Numbered from the stretch's first letter, positions 35,335 through 44,620 are shown. The stretch: 64,000 bases of DNA from Ginsengibacter sp963792025 (GCA_963792025.1 CAWBUS010000012.1:506906-570905), one strand, 5' to 3'. Numbers and translations are program-made. Notes: generated by a model not told the origin, from the letters alone.

Positions 35335-36510
35335 ATGGTGTCAAAATATTATGATTATATTTTTCTTGGTGCAGGCTGCGCTTCTTTGAGCGTCCTCATG
35401 AGAATGATTGACTCCAAGGCGTTTTTGGGGAAAAAAATATTGCTTATCGACAGGGACAATAAAACCAAAAATGATCGCACATGGTGTTTTTGGGAACAGG
35501 GACAAGGGTATTTTGAGGATATCGTTTATCGGAAGTGGAATGAAGTTGTGTTTAAAGCTTCAGATGATGAAAGCGTGGCCCTGGAAATGAAGGACTATCA
35601 ATACAAAATGATAAGAGGGATCGATTTTTACAATTATTGTTTTTTAAAAATAAATATTCAAGCCAATATTGATATCCTTAATGGAGAAATTTCATTTGAA
35701 AAAACGAACGAGTTATTAAGAATAAAAGTTGACAATGAGATTTTGCCATGCAATAAGGATACTTTGATCTTCAATTCACTTTATATTCCTTCTGCCAGGC
35801 AGACAAATAAGTTTTTCCTGCTTCAGCATTTTAAAGGCTGGATTGTGGAAAGTGAAAATGATTTTTTTAATTCTTTGCAGGCAACGCTCATGGATTTCCG
35901 TGTTCAACAAACCCATGGAACCAGCTTCGTGTATGTTTTACCGTTATCTTCTACAAGAGCATTAATTGAATATACATTGTTTAGTGAAAACATTTTATCC
36001 GGCGATGAATATTATAGGGAATTAAAAATATACGTAGACGAATATTTAGGCATTAAAAATTACAGAATTGCCGAAGAGGAATTTGGTGTTATTCCAATGA
36101 CAAATGAATACTTCCCTTATTTCAAAAACGGGATGTATTTTGTTGGCACAGCGGGCGGCCAAACAAAGCCATCCACTGGTTATACATTTAAGTTTATTCA
36201 AAAGCAGGCTGACAGGATTGTTTCTGAGTTAATTTCAAAAGGTGTTCCATCAAAAAAAAGAAAGTTAAAAAAGAGATTTTCATTTTATGATAGTACGCTG
36301 TTACATATTCTTTCCAAAAAAATGCTGGACGGTAAACTGATTTTTTCGGTTCTTTTTAAAAAAAATAAAGCTGCCGATATTTTTAAATTCCTCGATAATG
36401 AAAGTACCCTTGCCGAAGAAATAAAATTGATCAATTCCCTTCCAAAACAGGTTTTTACCAAGGCCGGTTTTTCTGAATTTTTTAAGATGCTGTTTAAAAA
36501 ACAAGATTAA
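35335..36510 (+). CDS. crtY: Lycopene beta-cyclase CrtY
   Basis: 391 residues. The N-terminal dinucleotide fold has FLGAGCASLS (12-17 GAGCAS) and the conserved NDRTWCFWE segment (46-54) of CrtY-type cyclases. The C-terminal half has EEEFGVIPMTN and the FVGTAGGQTKPSTGYTF motif that binds the flavin. It cyclises both ends of lycopene to beta-carotene, completing the chain CrtB, CrtI, CrtY, CrtZ to zeaxanthin. The gene ends the carotenoid cluster. It is followed by an unrelated sigma operon starting 65 nt downstream. Confidence 0.93.
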   Translation: MVSKYYDYIFLGAGCASLSVLMRMIDSKAFLGKKILLIDRDNKTKNDRTWCFWEQGQGYFEDIVYRKWNEVVFKASDDESVALEMKDYQYKMIRGIDFYNYCFLKINIQANIDILNGEISFEKTNELLRIKVDNEILPCNKDTLIFNSLYIPSARQTNKFFLLQHFKGWIVESENDFFNSLQATLMDFRVQQTHGTSFVYVLPLSSTRALIEYTLFSENILSGDEYYRELKIYVDEYLGIKNYRIAEEEFGVIPMTNEYFPYFKNGMYFVGTAGGQTKPSTGYTFKFIQKQADRIVSELISKGVPSKKRKLKKRFSFYDSTLLHILSKKMLDGKLIFSVLFKKNKAADIFKFLDNESTLAEEIKLINSLPKQVFTKAGFSEFFKMLFKKQD

Positions 36511-36548
36511 ACTTTTTTGTCATACTGCCGTCTTACCTTCGGTTTTTC

Positions 36549-36556
36549 TATTTTTG
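36549..36556 (+). promoter_or_regulatory. Candidate -7 promoter element of the second ECF operon
   Basis: TATTTTTG matches TAnnTTTG and lies 18 nt before the ATG of the sigma gene. A TTTTTTG further upstream is 29 nt away, too far for a standard -33 box. It probably drives the sigma, repeat-protein and Spy-like genes. Confidence 0.35.
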
Positions 36557-36574
36557 CCCAGATATTAAATACTT

Positions 36575-37126
36575 ATGACCCCACACACTGATGACCAGGA
36601 ACTTTTGGAAAGTTTCAAGGAACCTGCAACCCGGGAACGGGCCTTTACGGGTATTATTAAAAAATACCAGGAAAAGCTCTACTGGCATATAAGACGAATG
36701 ATTATTGACCACGATGATACAAATGATGTGCTTCAAAATATGTTCATTAAAGTTTGGAAAGGACTTGAAAATTTCAGGGAAGACAGCCAGCTTTACACAT
36801 GGTTATACCGTATAGCTACGAATGAATCTCTCACTTTTTTGAGCCAGCAAAAGAAAAGAAGCTCCGTATCGCTAAGTGATGTGGAAACCGGGTTGAGTAA
36901 TAAATTGAAGAGTGATACCAATTTTGACGCCAATAAACTTGAATGGAAATTGCAACTTGGCATCCAGAATTTGCCCGAAAAACAGAGGCTTGTGTTTAAC
37001 CTGAGATATTATGATGAAATGCCTTACGAAGAGATGAGTAAAATACTGGATACCAGCGAGGGAGCGCTGAAAGCAAGCTACCACCATGCAGCTAAAAAAA
37101 TTGAAGAATTTATACTGAATAGTTAA
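36575..37126 (+). CDS. ECF-family RNA polymerase sigma factor of the envelope module
   Basis: 183 residues with region 2 (LYWHIRRMIIDHDDTNDVLQNMFIKVWKGL and LYTWLYRIATNESLTFL) and region 4 (NLPEKQRLVFNLRYYDEMPYEEMSKILDTSEGALKASYHHAAKKI). The linker is longer than in the carotenoid sigma and the two are not close paralogues. It is followed 34 nt later by a membrane protein with tandem repeats and then a Spy-like periplasmic protein, which suggests an envelope-sensing unit. The membrane protein probably holds or releases the sigma (inference). Confidence 0.88.
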   Translation: MTPHTDDQELLESFKEPATRERAFTGIIKKYQEKLYWHIRRMIIDHDDTNDVLQNMFIKVWKGLENFREDSQLYTWLYRIATNESLTFLSQQKKRSSVSLSDVETGLSNKLKSDTNFDANKLEWKLQLGIQNLPEKQRLVFNLRYYDEMPYEEMSKILDTSEGALKASYHHAAKKIEEFILNS

Positions 37127-37160
37127 ACTTTATACGGTAAAAATAGTCTGATAAGGCGTA

Positions 37161-38348
37161 ATGAAGAATTCACCGGAAATATTAAATGAATTGATGGCTA
37201 TCAGCCCGCTACTTGCAGGCCTGGAGAAGGTGAATGTGCTGGGGGTTCCTGAGGGTTATTTTAATGAGTTACATTTTAGAATAGCCAATTATGCGTTACT
37301 CAATAATACTTCACTCCTGGAAAACATTAATGAGAGAAATATCCAGAAGGTACCAGAGGGCTATTTCGATACTTTGAGTGATTCAATTCTTGCTAAAGTA
37401 AAGGCAATTTATATAGAAAGTGCAGAAGAAGAATTGCGAAGTCTTTCATCAATACTTTTTAAATTAAGAAGCGAAAATGTATTCAAAGTTCCAGCCGGAT
37501 ACTTTGATAATTTAAGCGATGCAATTCTTTCTAAGTCAAACGCAAGTATCCCTGAAAGTGCAGAAGATGAGTTAAGTAATCTTTCACCTGTATTATATAG
37601 ATTAAAAGATGAAAATGTTTTTACAGTTCCCGCAGCGTATTTTGATAATTTAAGCGATGCAATTCTCTCTAAGTCAACCGCAATTGGTCCTGAAAGTGCA
37701 GAAGACGATTTACGCAGTCTTTCACCAGTATTATATACCTTAAAAGATACCAATGTTTTCAAAGTTCCGGCAGCATATTTTAATAATTTAAGCGATGCAA
37801 TTCTTGCCAAATTAGATGCAATTAATGCTGAAAGCGCAGAAGAAGAATTACGGACCCTTTCGCCTTTACTATATAGTTTAAAAGGTGAAAACGTTTTTAC
37901 AGTTCCAGCGGGATATTTTAATTCTCTTTCGGAAAATGTTACTGAAAAATTAATACCTGCTCCTGCCAAAGTGATTACCATGAAAAAAAGAACTTCATGG
38001 TTAAAATATGCAGCTGCTGCAATTGTTACCGGCATTATCACTGTAACATCTTTTCAGTTATTTAAAGGGTCATCTCACAATAGTTTAGCATCGCTTCCAT
38101 CTTATTTCAAAGCATCATATCAATATAAAACTGAGGCGGAATTAGATGCCGGAATTGCCAAGTTAGATGATGCTGATATTGCCAAATATCTTGAAAAGAA
38201 TGGCAATGTTTTGGATAATGCTCTGCTTACAAATAATACCGATGAAAGCAACCTGCCAAGTTCAACTGATTATTTAAATGATGAAAATACATTGAATGAG
38301 TATCTCGATAAGATAGATGCTCAAAACAATAGCAAACTAACTCCTTAA
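37161..38348 (+). CDS. Membrane protein with four 46-residue tandem repeats, putative anti-sigma partner
   Basis: 395 residues. Residues 86-269 are four 46-residue repeats (86-131, 132-177, 178-223, 224-269), each with ESAE(E/D)(E/D)L, an NVF(K/T)VPA(A/G)YF(D/N) core and (mostly) LSDAIL. Two degenerate PEGYF units precede them. One membrane segment lies near residues 283-305 (YAAAAIVTGIITVTSF), giving an N-in cytoplasmic repeat domain and a ~90-residue periplasmic tail. The VPxGYFxxL motif with a following single helix is seen in proteins next to ECF sigma genes in Bacteroidota, so binding the sigma is plausible. The tandem expansion is unusual. It overlaps neither neighbour and is 34 nt after the sigma gene. 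Confidence 0.7.
   Translation: MKNSPEILNELMAISPLLAGLEKVNVLGVPEGYFNELHFRIANYALLNNTSLLENINERNIQKVPEGYFDTLSDSILAKVKAIYIESAEEELRSLSSILFKLRSENVFKVPAGYFDNLSDAILSKSNASIPESAEDELSNLSPVLYRLKDENVFTVPAAYFDNLSDAILSKSTAIGPESAEDDLRSLSPVLYTLKDTNVFKVPAAYFNNLSDAILAKLDAINAESAEEELRTLSPLLYSLKGENVFTVPAGYFNSLSENVTEKLIPAPAKVITMKKRTSWLKYAAAAIVTGIITVTSFQLFKGSSHNSLASLPSYFKASYQYKTEAELDAGIAKLDDADIAKYLEKNGNVLDNALLTNNTDESNLPSSTDYLNDENTLNEYLDKIDAQNNSKLTP
37416..37967 (+). repeat. Four tandem 138-bp in-frame repeats
   Basis: Units at 37416-37553, 37554-37691, 37692-37829 and 37830-37967 each encode 46 residues. All are exactly the same length with no indels. The middle units share long identical stretches such as TTTAAGCGATGCAATTCT, which points to expansion by recombination or slippage rather than ancient divergence. 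Confidence 0.85.
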
Positions 38349-38349
38349 G

Positions 38350-38739
38350 ATGAAAAAATATTTACTTATATTATTTGTGATGCTTGGTTTGCTTTCCCAA
38401 ATCAAAGCACAAAACGGCGAGAAAATTCAGGCATTGAAAATTGCGTTCATTACGCAAAAATTACAACTCACTCCTGATGAGGCACAAAAATTCTGGCCTG
38501 TTTACAATCAATATGATAATGAAATTCATAATATTGAATTAGACAAAAGTGATCCTAACGTATTAGACAAAGAGGAAAAATTATTAAACGTTAGGAAAAA
38601 ATATCTGACCTCTTTTGAAAAAATACTGGGTCCTGATAAGACAAACCGGCTTTTTAATGCCGAAAGGGATTTTCGTGGCCTTTTAATTCGAAGGCTTCAA
38701 AACCGCAACCAGCAACGATTAGGACCTCTTCGCCGGTAA
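38350..38739 (+). CDS. Spy/CpxP-like periplasmic protein
   Basis: 129 residues with a cleavable signal peptide (LLSQIKAQ, about residue 20). The mature part is helical, with KLQLTPDEAQKFWPVYNQY, the LTxxQ-like motif, and a second helix KYLTSFEKILGPDKTNRLF. In E. coli, Spy and CpxP sense or chaperone envelope proteins; in Bacteroidota similar proteins next to ECF genes are often annotated as sensors of the sigma pathway. It starts 1 nt after the repeat-protein stop, so it belongs to the sigma operon. A direct role is inferred. A strong terminator follows at 38835. Confidence 0.78.
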   Translation: MKKYLLILFVMLGLLSQIKAQNGEKIQALKIAFITQKLQLTPDEAQKFWPVYNQYDNEIHNIELDKSDPNVLDKEEKLLNVRKKYLTSFEKILGPDKTNRLFNAERDFRGLLIRRLQNRNQQRLGPLRR

Positions 38740-38834
38740 ATATTTATTTATTATATACGTAATAAAAAATGAAAATTGGAGAAACTAAAAATTCTCCTAT
38801 TTTTGTAACTAGGTGTTTTTCATAGGTTAGCAAC

Positions 38835-38864
38835 GGCCGGCCCTTTTTAGGGCAGGCCTTTTTT
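38835..38864 (+). terminator. Strong rho-independent terminator of the ECF operon
   Basis: GGCCGGCCC and GGGCAGGCC form a nine-position stem with one mismatch and a TTTTTA loop, followed by six T. It lies 96 nt past the stop of the Spy-like gene and 11 nt before the convergent hydrolase gene. The G/C-rich stem stands out in this AT-rich region. Confidence 0.85.
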
Positions 38865-38874
38865 ATAAATACTA

Positions 38875-39606
38875 TTAAAATTTATATGTAGGATATTTTA
38901 TATCATGATAAAATAGAAACGTCCATTTTTCTTTTTCTCCTTGCTTCCACCATTTCATTCTTAACTCCATCGCTTTAGCTCCATCATAATCATATTTGGC
39001 TTTGAACCTGTTTTTCATTTGCTGAAGCTGAGGTGCAACATCTCCGCCAAAAAAAATTTTTTCATCCATCTCATTTACCATAAAAGCCTGGTGGTATGGG
39101 CTATGCGCACCGGTCATTTCGTAATGTATATAACCATCAATATTTCCACTACCTTCTATAAATTGCAATTGACTGTTCCTATCAAGACATACAAAATCTC
39201 CGGCAAGATAAGATGGAAATCCTTTTTGAAAAGCGAAATCCCACTCCTCCCTGTTGATGTAATAAATTGCATTTTCAAAACTCAAAGTTTTTTTATCGGG
39301 CAACGCAATTCCACCTGAATGATCTTTATGTAGGTGAGAAAGAAGCACCTTAGTTACATCGGATGGGTTGATACCATTTAAAAAGAGATTTTTATGAATC
39401 TGCAATTGATTGTTTTCATCAGCAAATCCCAATCCTGTATCAAGCACCAGAATATCCTTTGACGTAACGACAGCAAATGGTTGAATCTCTACTAACAGGC
39501 TTCCTTTTGTTCTTTGTTGTAAATCGTCTTTGTCAAGCTGAAAGGGAACAAATTTTTTTGTCTGATCCACGGTAAAACTTCCTTCACTTAATGGTATAAT
39601 CTTCAT
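38875..39606 (-). CDS. MBL-fold metallo-hydrolase
   Basis: 243 residues with the metallo-beta-lactamase fold: LDTGLG (56-60), the zinc motif H91-L-H93-K-D95-H96 (SHLHKDHSGG), GAHSPYH around residue 165 and FGGDVAP with the bridging Asp. This pattern is shared by lactonases of the quorum-quenching type, glyoxalase II-like and phosphodiesterase-like enzymes. The substrate cannot be read from sequence. No signal peptide is seen, so it is cytoplasmic. It is the minus-strand gene just downstream of rodA (57 nt), but a shared role is not implied. Confidence 0.85.
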   Translation of the reverse strand: MKIIPLSEGSFTVDQTKKFVPFQLDKDDLQQRTKGSLLVEIQPFAVVTSKDILVLDTGLGFADENNQLQIHKNLFLNGINPSDVTKVLLSHLHKDHSGGIALPDKKTLSFENAIYYINREEWDFAFQKGFPSYLAGDFVCLDRNSQLQFIEGSGNIDGYIHYEMTGAHSPYHQAFMVNEMDEKIFFGGDVAPQLQQMKNRFKAKYDYDGAKAMELRMKWWKQGEKEKWTFLFYHDIKYPTYKF

Positions 39607-39663
39607 AATTTTTAAACAATTACCTGGTTAAATAGTTTACTAACTAGCTGTCTTATCAATCGT

Positions 39664-41019
39664 TCATCGCAATACCATTTGCCTGTCGGCATCCAGCCTA
39701 ACTAAAATAAAAATCAATATGGTAAAGGTTAATAAAGAAGATCCGCCGTAACTCATAAGCGGTAATGTAATTCCAATAACCGGAGCCAGCCCAACGGTCA
39801 TACAAATATTAATTGTGACATGAAAAAACAAAATTGCGGCAACGCTATAGGCGTATACCCTGCTGAAAGTGCTTCTCTGTCTTTCTGCCAGGAATACTAT
39901 CCGCAGCATAAATAATAAATAAAGGATGATAATGAAGCTGCTGCCTAAAAATCCAAAGTTTTCTCCCACACTTGTAAAAATAAAATCTGTATGTTGTTCA
40001 GGAACGAAGTCGCCCTGGGTTTGCGTGCCTTTCAAAAAACCTTTACCAAACAAACCGCCTGAACCAATAGCAATTTTTGATTGCTTCACATTATAATTTT
40101 CTTTTGCTTTCTTTAGCTCTTTCGTTTTTAGGTTTTCTTTTTGCTCATCTGCTTTTTCGGAAGCAAGCGTGGCATCCGGCACATAGTCTACCCCAAATGT
40201 ATTCATAATCCTTTCTACCTGGTAAGCGTGCAGCACATGTTTAAAAATATAAGGAACAGCAAATCTCTGGATGCTTACGCATAATATCCAAATACCCAGT
40301 ATCACTACCAGTATCCCTTTATCCCTTCTAATACCCTTTCGAAAAATGAAAACGGACAAAATAGCAATCGATGTGAGGATAATTGCCAAGGTATTTTTTT
40401 CTACCAAAATAGTTGCTACCACTAGTATCGCAAACGAAAAACCTATAATAAGATAAACGGGTGGCAACCCTTCCCTATACATGGGAATAAGAAAAGAAAA
40501 ATATACCAACGCAAGCCCTGTTTCATTTTGCAAAATTGAAAATGCAGCCGGCGTCAATATAATAGCTGCAGCTATAAGCTGCGAACGAGGCTTTTCAAAA
40601 TTTGTTTCAGGTCGCGACAAATATTTTGCGAGTGCAAGAGCTGTAAATATTTTACAGGTTTCGACTGGCTGCAGATTAAAGAAGCCTAATGGAATCCACG
40701 ATCTAGAACCATTGATATCTTTACCGACAACAAATGTGGCCATCATAAGAAATATTCCTAATACATAACTTAAATTAGCTGTTGCCGTAAAAAATTTGCT
40801 ATCGGTTAATAATATTACGACGGCAATTACCAACGAAATACCCAGAAACAGTATTTGGCGGGAGTAGTTCTTTTTAAGGCCAATAATATTTTGGAGTATA
40901 TTTTCATTGTTATGATATTCAACAGAAAAAATGCATAGTATACCTATACAAACTAATATTATATAAAACCAAATGGTTACCCAGTCAATTCCTTTTGATA
41001 TTACAGCTTGGTTATTCAT
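39664..41019 (-). CDS. rodA: Rod-shape peptidoglycan glycosyltransferase RodA
   Basis: 451 residues of the SEDS family with about ten membrane helices. GSRSWIPLGFFNLQPVE, LQNETGLALVYF and the C-terminal VGENFGFLGS and TLPLMSYGGSS are SEDS motifs; catalytic Asp candidates sit in the extracytoplasmic loops. It polymerises glycan strands of lateral-wall peptidoglycan together with PBP2, whose gene lies 18 nt upstream. A lysine- and glutamate-rich insertion precedes KIAIGSGGLFGKGF, as in other Bacteroidota RodA. No frameshift is present. Confidence 0.93.
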   Translation of the reverse strand: MNNQAVISKGIDWVTIWFYIILVCIGILCIFSVEYHNNENILQNIIGLKKNYSRQILFLGISLVIAVVILLTDSKFFTATANLSYVLGIFLMMATFVVGKDINGSRSWIPLGFFNLQPVETCKIFTALALAKYLSRPETNFEKPRSQLIAAAIILTPAAFSILQNETGLALVYFSFLIPMYREGLPPVYLIIGFSFAILVVATILVEKNTLAIILTSIAILSVFIFRKGIRRDKGILVVILGIWILCVSIQRFAVPYIFKHVLHAYQVERIMNTFGVDYVPDATLASEKADEQKENLKTKELKKAKENYNVKQSKIAIGSGGLFGKGFLKGTQTQGDFVPEQHTDFIFTSVGENFGFLGSSFIIILYLLFMLRIVFLAERQRSTFSRVYAYSVAAILFFHVTINICMTVGLAPVIGITLPLMSYGGSSLLTFTILIFILVRLDADRQMVLR

Positions 41020-41037
41020 TAAATGCAGGAATAAATT

Positions 41038-43170
41038 TTATTTTACTGTGTGTGAAGTATCCGGCTTCCGTCTTCTTTCGGTTAGTATAGCTTCGTGTGT
41101 TCGTTTTAAATCAGTATTATTTTTCTTTGCCGGAATCGTATCCGTTTTTTCTACTTCTTTTTTTGAGCTAAATGAAGAAGAATCAGTGTCATCTTCGTCA
41201 TCTTCAATTTCCGAAGTATCCTTTGCTGACTTAATAAGGCCCTTTTCAATATTATGAGTACTATTTTTTACTTTGCTTAGTGAATCCCGAACACGAATGG
41301 CTTCTTTAATGCGTTCTGGCATAAGATCCAGGTTGGCCAGCGTTTCTATTTTTGCTTTCCGGTCAGGCTCGGGAATGGAATCTCTCAAATATTGTTCTAT
41401 CATAAGGCTTGCTATAGGAGCTGAAGAATTAGCTCCCATTCCGGCATTTTCACAAATAACGGCAATGGCTATACGTGGATTTTCCCTTGGCGCAAAAGCT
41501 GCAAAAAATGCGTGCGATTTTTGCTTAACGCCTTTATAGTAATTTTCAACGGTACCTGTTTTACCACAAACTATAATTCCCGGAATCTTAGCCGCCGAGC
41601 CGGTTCCTGTTTCCATTACTCCCTGCATACCATCGTGCACAGCATTAAATATGGTATCGGGAATAGAGAGAGGATGGTGTTTTACTTTAAAAGAATCGAG
41701 TAAGCCATAAGTATCTCCTCCTTCAATAGAGTCGACAAGGTGGGGCGTTATGTACCAACCTTTATTGGCGAGGTAAGCCATTTCATTCGCTACCTGCAAA
41801 GGAGTAACGTTTACTTCACCCTGGCCAATACTTACCGATCTGAAAGTGCAGAAATTCCAATGCCCTTCACCATATATCTTATTGTATGTTTTAGGAGTAG
41901 GAATCAGGCCCCCTTTTTCTGTAGGGATGTCAATTCCTAATTTATGGCCAAGACCGAAAGCGTGCATATAATTGTCCCAAACTTTAAGACTGCTGTCAAC
42001 AGAACCGTATTCAGAATTATTGATAGTTCTTTGCATTACATTCGCAAAATAGGTATTGCATGAAACGGCGATGGCACCCTTTAAGTCAAAATACCCCGGA
42101 TCGAGACAGCCCATAGGTTTGCCACATCCATAAAATGCACCAGTACACAAAAATCTGGTCGAGGTAGATATCACACCTTCCTGCAATCCAATTAATGCCT
42201 GTAATGTTTTAAAAGTTGAACCGGGTGAATAATATGCATTAACGGTTCTGTTAATCATCGGCAGACGGGGATCCAATAACAATTCTGCGAAGTGCTTTCT
42301 TCTTTCATCACCAGCCAAAAGACCCGGGTTATACGTAGGACTGCTAATCATAGCAAGAACTCCCCCGGTTTTGGGATCAAGCGCTACAATTGCTCCAACT
42401 TTATTTTGCATTAAGTGCTCACCAAATATCTGTAAATTAATATCCAGCGAAAGATGCAAATTCTTACCTGGTATTGCAGCTGTATCATACCTTCCTTTAT
42501 CAAGTCGTTCCGTTAGCCTGTTTTTATTATCTCTTTTCCAAAACTCAATTCCTCTTTGGCCCATTAACACTTTTTCATAACTGCGCTCCAGGCCCGTTCT
42601 GCCGGCATAGTCGCCAACCTGGTATCCATCACTTTCGTGATTTTTTATAAAAGAAGGATCTACCTCCGACAGATAACCTAATATGTTGCCGCCGGCATTG
42701 AATGGGTAATCACGCACCGGTCTTTCCTGGAGATAAAATGCAGGAACAAATTTGTACATACTCTCATTGATCCTGGCAATTTTTTCCGGTGGCAACAACG
42801 GTTCAAAAATAGATGCACGATAACTTCTATTTTTAATAATTGAATTTATTATTCTTTTCTTAAACTCTGCTGTATCGATATCGAGAATACGACATAAGGC
42901 AGCAGTATCCAAATCCATTCCTCTTAATTTGGAAGGAGTTACCATAAGATCGTAAATGATCGTATTTCTTAAAATTGCTTTGCCATTACGGTCGAATAAA
43001 ATTCCCCTGTCGGGATAAATGACTTTACGAAATTTTCCCTGTTCATCAGCCAACACGGAATATTTTTTATTTAATACCTGCAGGTTTAAGAGCCGCAAAA
43101 TAATAACCAGCGCCATTAAAGCGAACATGATTATAATAATATTTTTGCGGGACTGATTAAAAACAGACAC
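41038..43170 (-). CDS. mrdA: Penicillin-binding protein 2
   Basis: 710 residues. N-terminal membrane anchor (residues 11-27), pedestal domain with YPDRGILFDRNGK, then the transpeptidase domain with STFK (SxxK, near residue 318), SCNTYF (SxN) and CGKTGTVEN (KTG, near residue 537). It cross-links lateral-wall peptidoglycan as partner of RodA. The start is GTG at 43170. The last ~80 residues form a charged, low-complexity tail with an acidic Asp/Glu/Ser run and then basic clusters, beyond the usual PBP2 end. It is 65 nt downstream of mreD in the same minus-strand set. Confidence 0.95.
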   Translation of the reverse strand: MSVFNQSRKNIIIIMFALMALVIILRLLNLQVLNKKYSVLADEQGKFRKVIYPDRGILFDRNGKAILRNTIIYDLMVTPSKLRGMDLDTAALCRILDIDTAEFKKRIINSIIKNRSYRASIFEPLLPPEKIARINESMYKFVPAFYLQERPVRDYPFNAGGNILGYLSEVDPSFIKNHESDGYQVGDYAGRTGLERSYEKVLMGQRGIEFWKRDNKNRLTERLDKGRYDTAAIPGKNLHLSLDINLQIFGEHLMQNKVGAIVALDPKTGGVLAMISSPTYNPGLLAGDERRKHFAELLLDPRLPMINRTVNAYYSPGSTFKTLQALIGLQEGVISTSTRFLCTGAFYGCGKPMGCLDPGYFDLKGAIAVSCNTYFANVMQRTINNSEYGSVDSSLKVWDNYMHAFGLGHKLGIDIPTEKGGLIPTPKTYNKIYGEGHWNFCTFRSVSIGQGEVNVTPLQVANEMAYLANKGWYITPHLVDSIEGGDTYGLLDSFKVKHHPLSIPDTIFNAVHDGMQGVMETGTGSAAKIPGIIVCGKTGTVENYYKGVKQKSHAFFAAFAPRENPRIAIAVICENAGMGANSSAPIASLMIEQYLRDSIPEPDRKAKIETLANLDLMPERIKEAIRVRDSLSKVKNSTHNIEKGLIKSAKDTSEIEDDEDDTDSSSFSSKKEVEKTDTIPAKKNNTDLKRTHEAILTERRRKPDTSHTVK

Positions 43171-43235
43171 AGACTTAGAATGATTTACAGGGGTTGAGAA
43201 AGTATAGAACGGTATTTACTGCAAAAATAATATGT

Positions 43236-43769
43236 CTATACTGTATTAGTCTTAAATCTTTGCTTTCTAACAAATAATAATTCTGTTAATAAAATTAATA
43301 GCAAACTTATGGCAGAAGACAACAACGTTTTTAAGATAAAATATAGATATCCCCCCGTTTGTAATGCCTGCAAAAAGAAAAGCAAAGAATGATGCAATAG
43401 TGTTAATATAGCAACATAAGTAAAATAAGGGGTAAATCCCATGCTTTTAATGGAAGGTTCATTATAATTGCTCTCTGCCCCTTCTTGTGAAATAAGCAGG
43501 TTTATTAAAAACGGGCGCAGGTATGCGATCAATACACATGGAGCCGTATACAATCCATAAGTCTTCATAAAACAATCAAGACAAAAACCTAATGCAAAAG
43601 CCACAAGCATTAATGAGCGGCGACCTATTTTAAATGGAAGCCATAAAATAAATAAAAAATAAATGTAAGGAGTTATTAAGTGATGCAATGGTGGAACCTG
43701 GTTGAGTACATAAACCTGAACCAGGATAAAAAGGGCAAATCGGACGATATTTTTCAAGAGGTTACTCAT
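43236..43769 (-). CDS. mreD: Rod shape-determining protein MreD
   Basis: 177 residues, highly hydrophobic, about five to six membrane helices. It lies between mreC and mrdA and its start overlaps the mreC stop by 8 nt. Sequence similarity among MreD proteins is low, so the assignment rests on topology, size (usually 160-180 residues) and gene order. It works with MreC and RodA/PBP2 in elongasome assembly at the inner membrane. Confidence 0.88.
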   Translation of the reverse strand: MSNLLKNIVRFALFILVQVYVLNQVPPLHHLITPYIYFLFILWLPFKIGRRSLMLVAFALGFCLDCFMKTYGLYTAPCVLIAYLRPFLINLLISQEGAESNYNEPSIKSMGFTPYFTYVAILTLLHHSLLFFLQALQTGGYLYFILKTLLSSAISLLLILLTELLFVRKQRFKTNTV

Positions 43770-44620
43770 TGGTTTTTTTCACACTCTTCAAAAGATCCTG
43801 AGGCTCGTATTTTTGGAGGTTATTAATAATGTTAACATACTGCAGATTATAAAAATTCGCAGCCGTTTTTACCTTAATAGTATAGGTGCTGCTTGATTTA
43901 TCGTTCACAACTTCCTTTACAGTTCCTATTAAAAGACCAAAAGGGAATTTATCAGAAAGGCCACTTGTAATGACGCTATCTCCCACGGCAACTTTCACTT
44001 CTTTTGAAATATCTTTTAGTGTAACAACATTGGGCTGCAAGCCATCCCACACAACGCTTCCGGTCTCACCGCGTTTTTTTAAGTTTGGCGCTAATGTTAC
44101 TCAGTCGATGAAGCAAACTCATAACCACCGCATAATTTTTGCTTACATCAACTACAGTACCAACTACCGAATTATTGATGTCGGTTACGCCAAGATCCGC
44201 AATTACGCCTTGCAGAGAACCCCTATGAAGCTGAAGATAATTGTTGGGTTGATTTACGGAATTTCCGACCACTTTTGCCGGCAGATACAGATACCTTCTT
44301 TGATGAAGAACCGTATCTATTTGTATCGTATCAATTGCTAGTTTGCTAACAGTATCGGGCATGTCATAATCCTGTTTCAGTTTATTATAAAGGTTAGCGT
44401 TTGCTTTTACGAGGGAATCATTCGTTTTTTTAAGTTGAAAATAATATTCAACATCATTGTATTGATTATTGATTTTACCGGTTATTTCTCCGGCGGCTGC
44501 TGAGTAAACAGTATGCTGGTAACGATTATAGCTAAAAAGCATATACAATGCTATGCCCATTAAAAATAAAAAGAAAAGAAAATTAAAATAGATGCGTATA
44601 AAAAGAAAAATATTTCGCAT
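43762..44620 (-). pseudogene. mreC: Rod shape-determining protein MreC, frameshifted in this sequence
   Basis: The N-terminal frame (44620-44066) has the membrane anchor, a coiled coil and VVGTVVDVSKNYAVVMSLLHR, and ends at a stop after SNISAKLKK. The rest continues in another frame as GETGSVVWDG and QPNVVTLKDI to 43762. An A7 run on the minus strand (44074-44080 on plus) lies at the junction; six A restore KLKKRGETGSVVWDG. With one base removed the gene is 858 nt, 285 codons plus stop, the normal length. MreC is usually essential in rod-shaped cells, so a homopolymer miscall is more likely than a real mutation. Confidence 0.88.

Noticed and set aside
37409..38041. A 210-codon open frame on the minus strand
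   Set aside because: It is the mirror of the tandem repeats in the plus-strand gene; the repeat copies one stop-free antisense pattern, and the sequence has no protein family signature.
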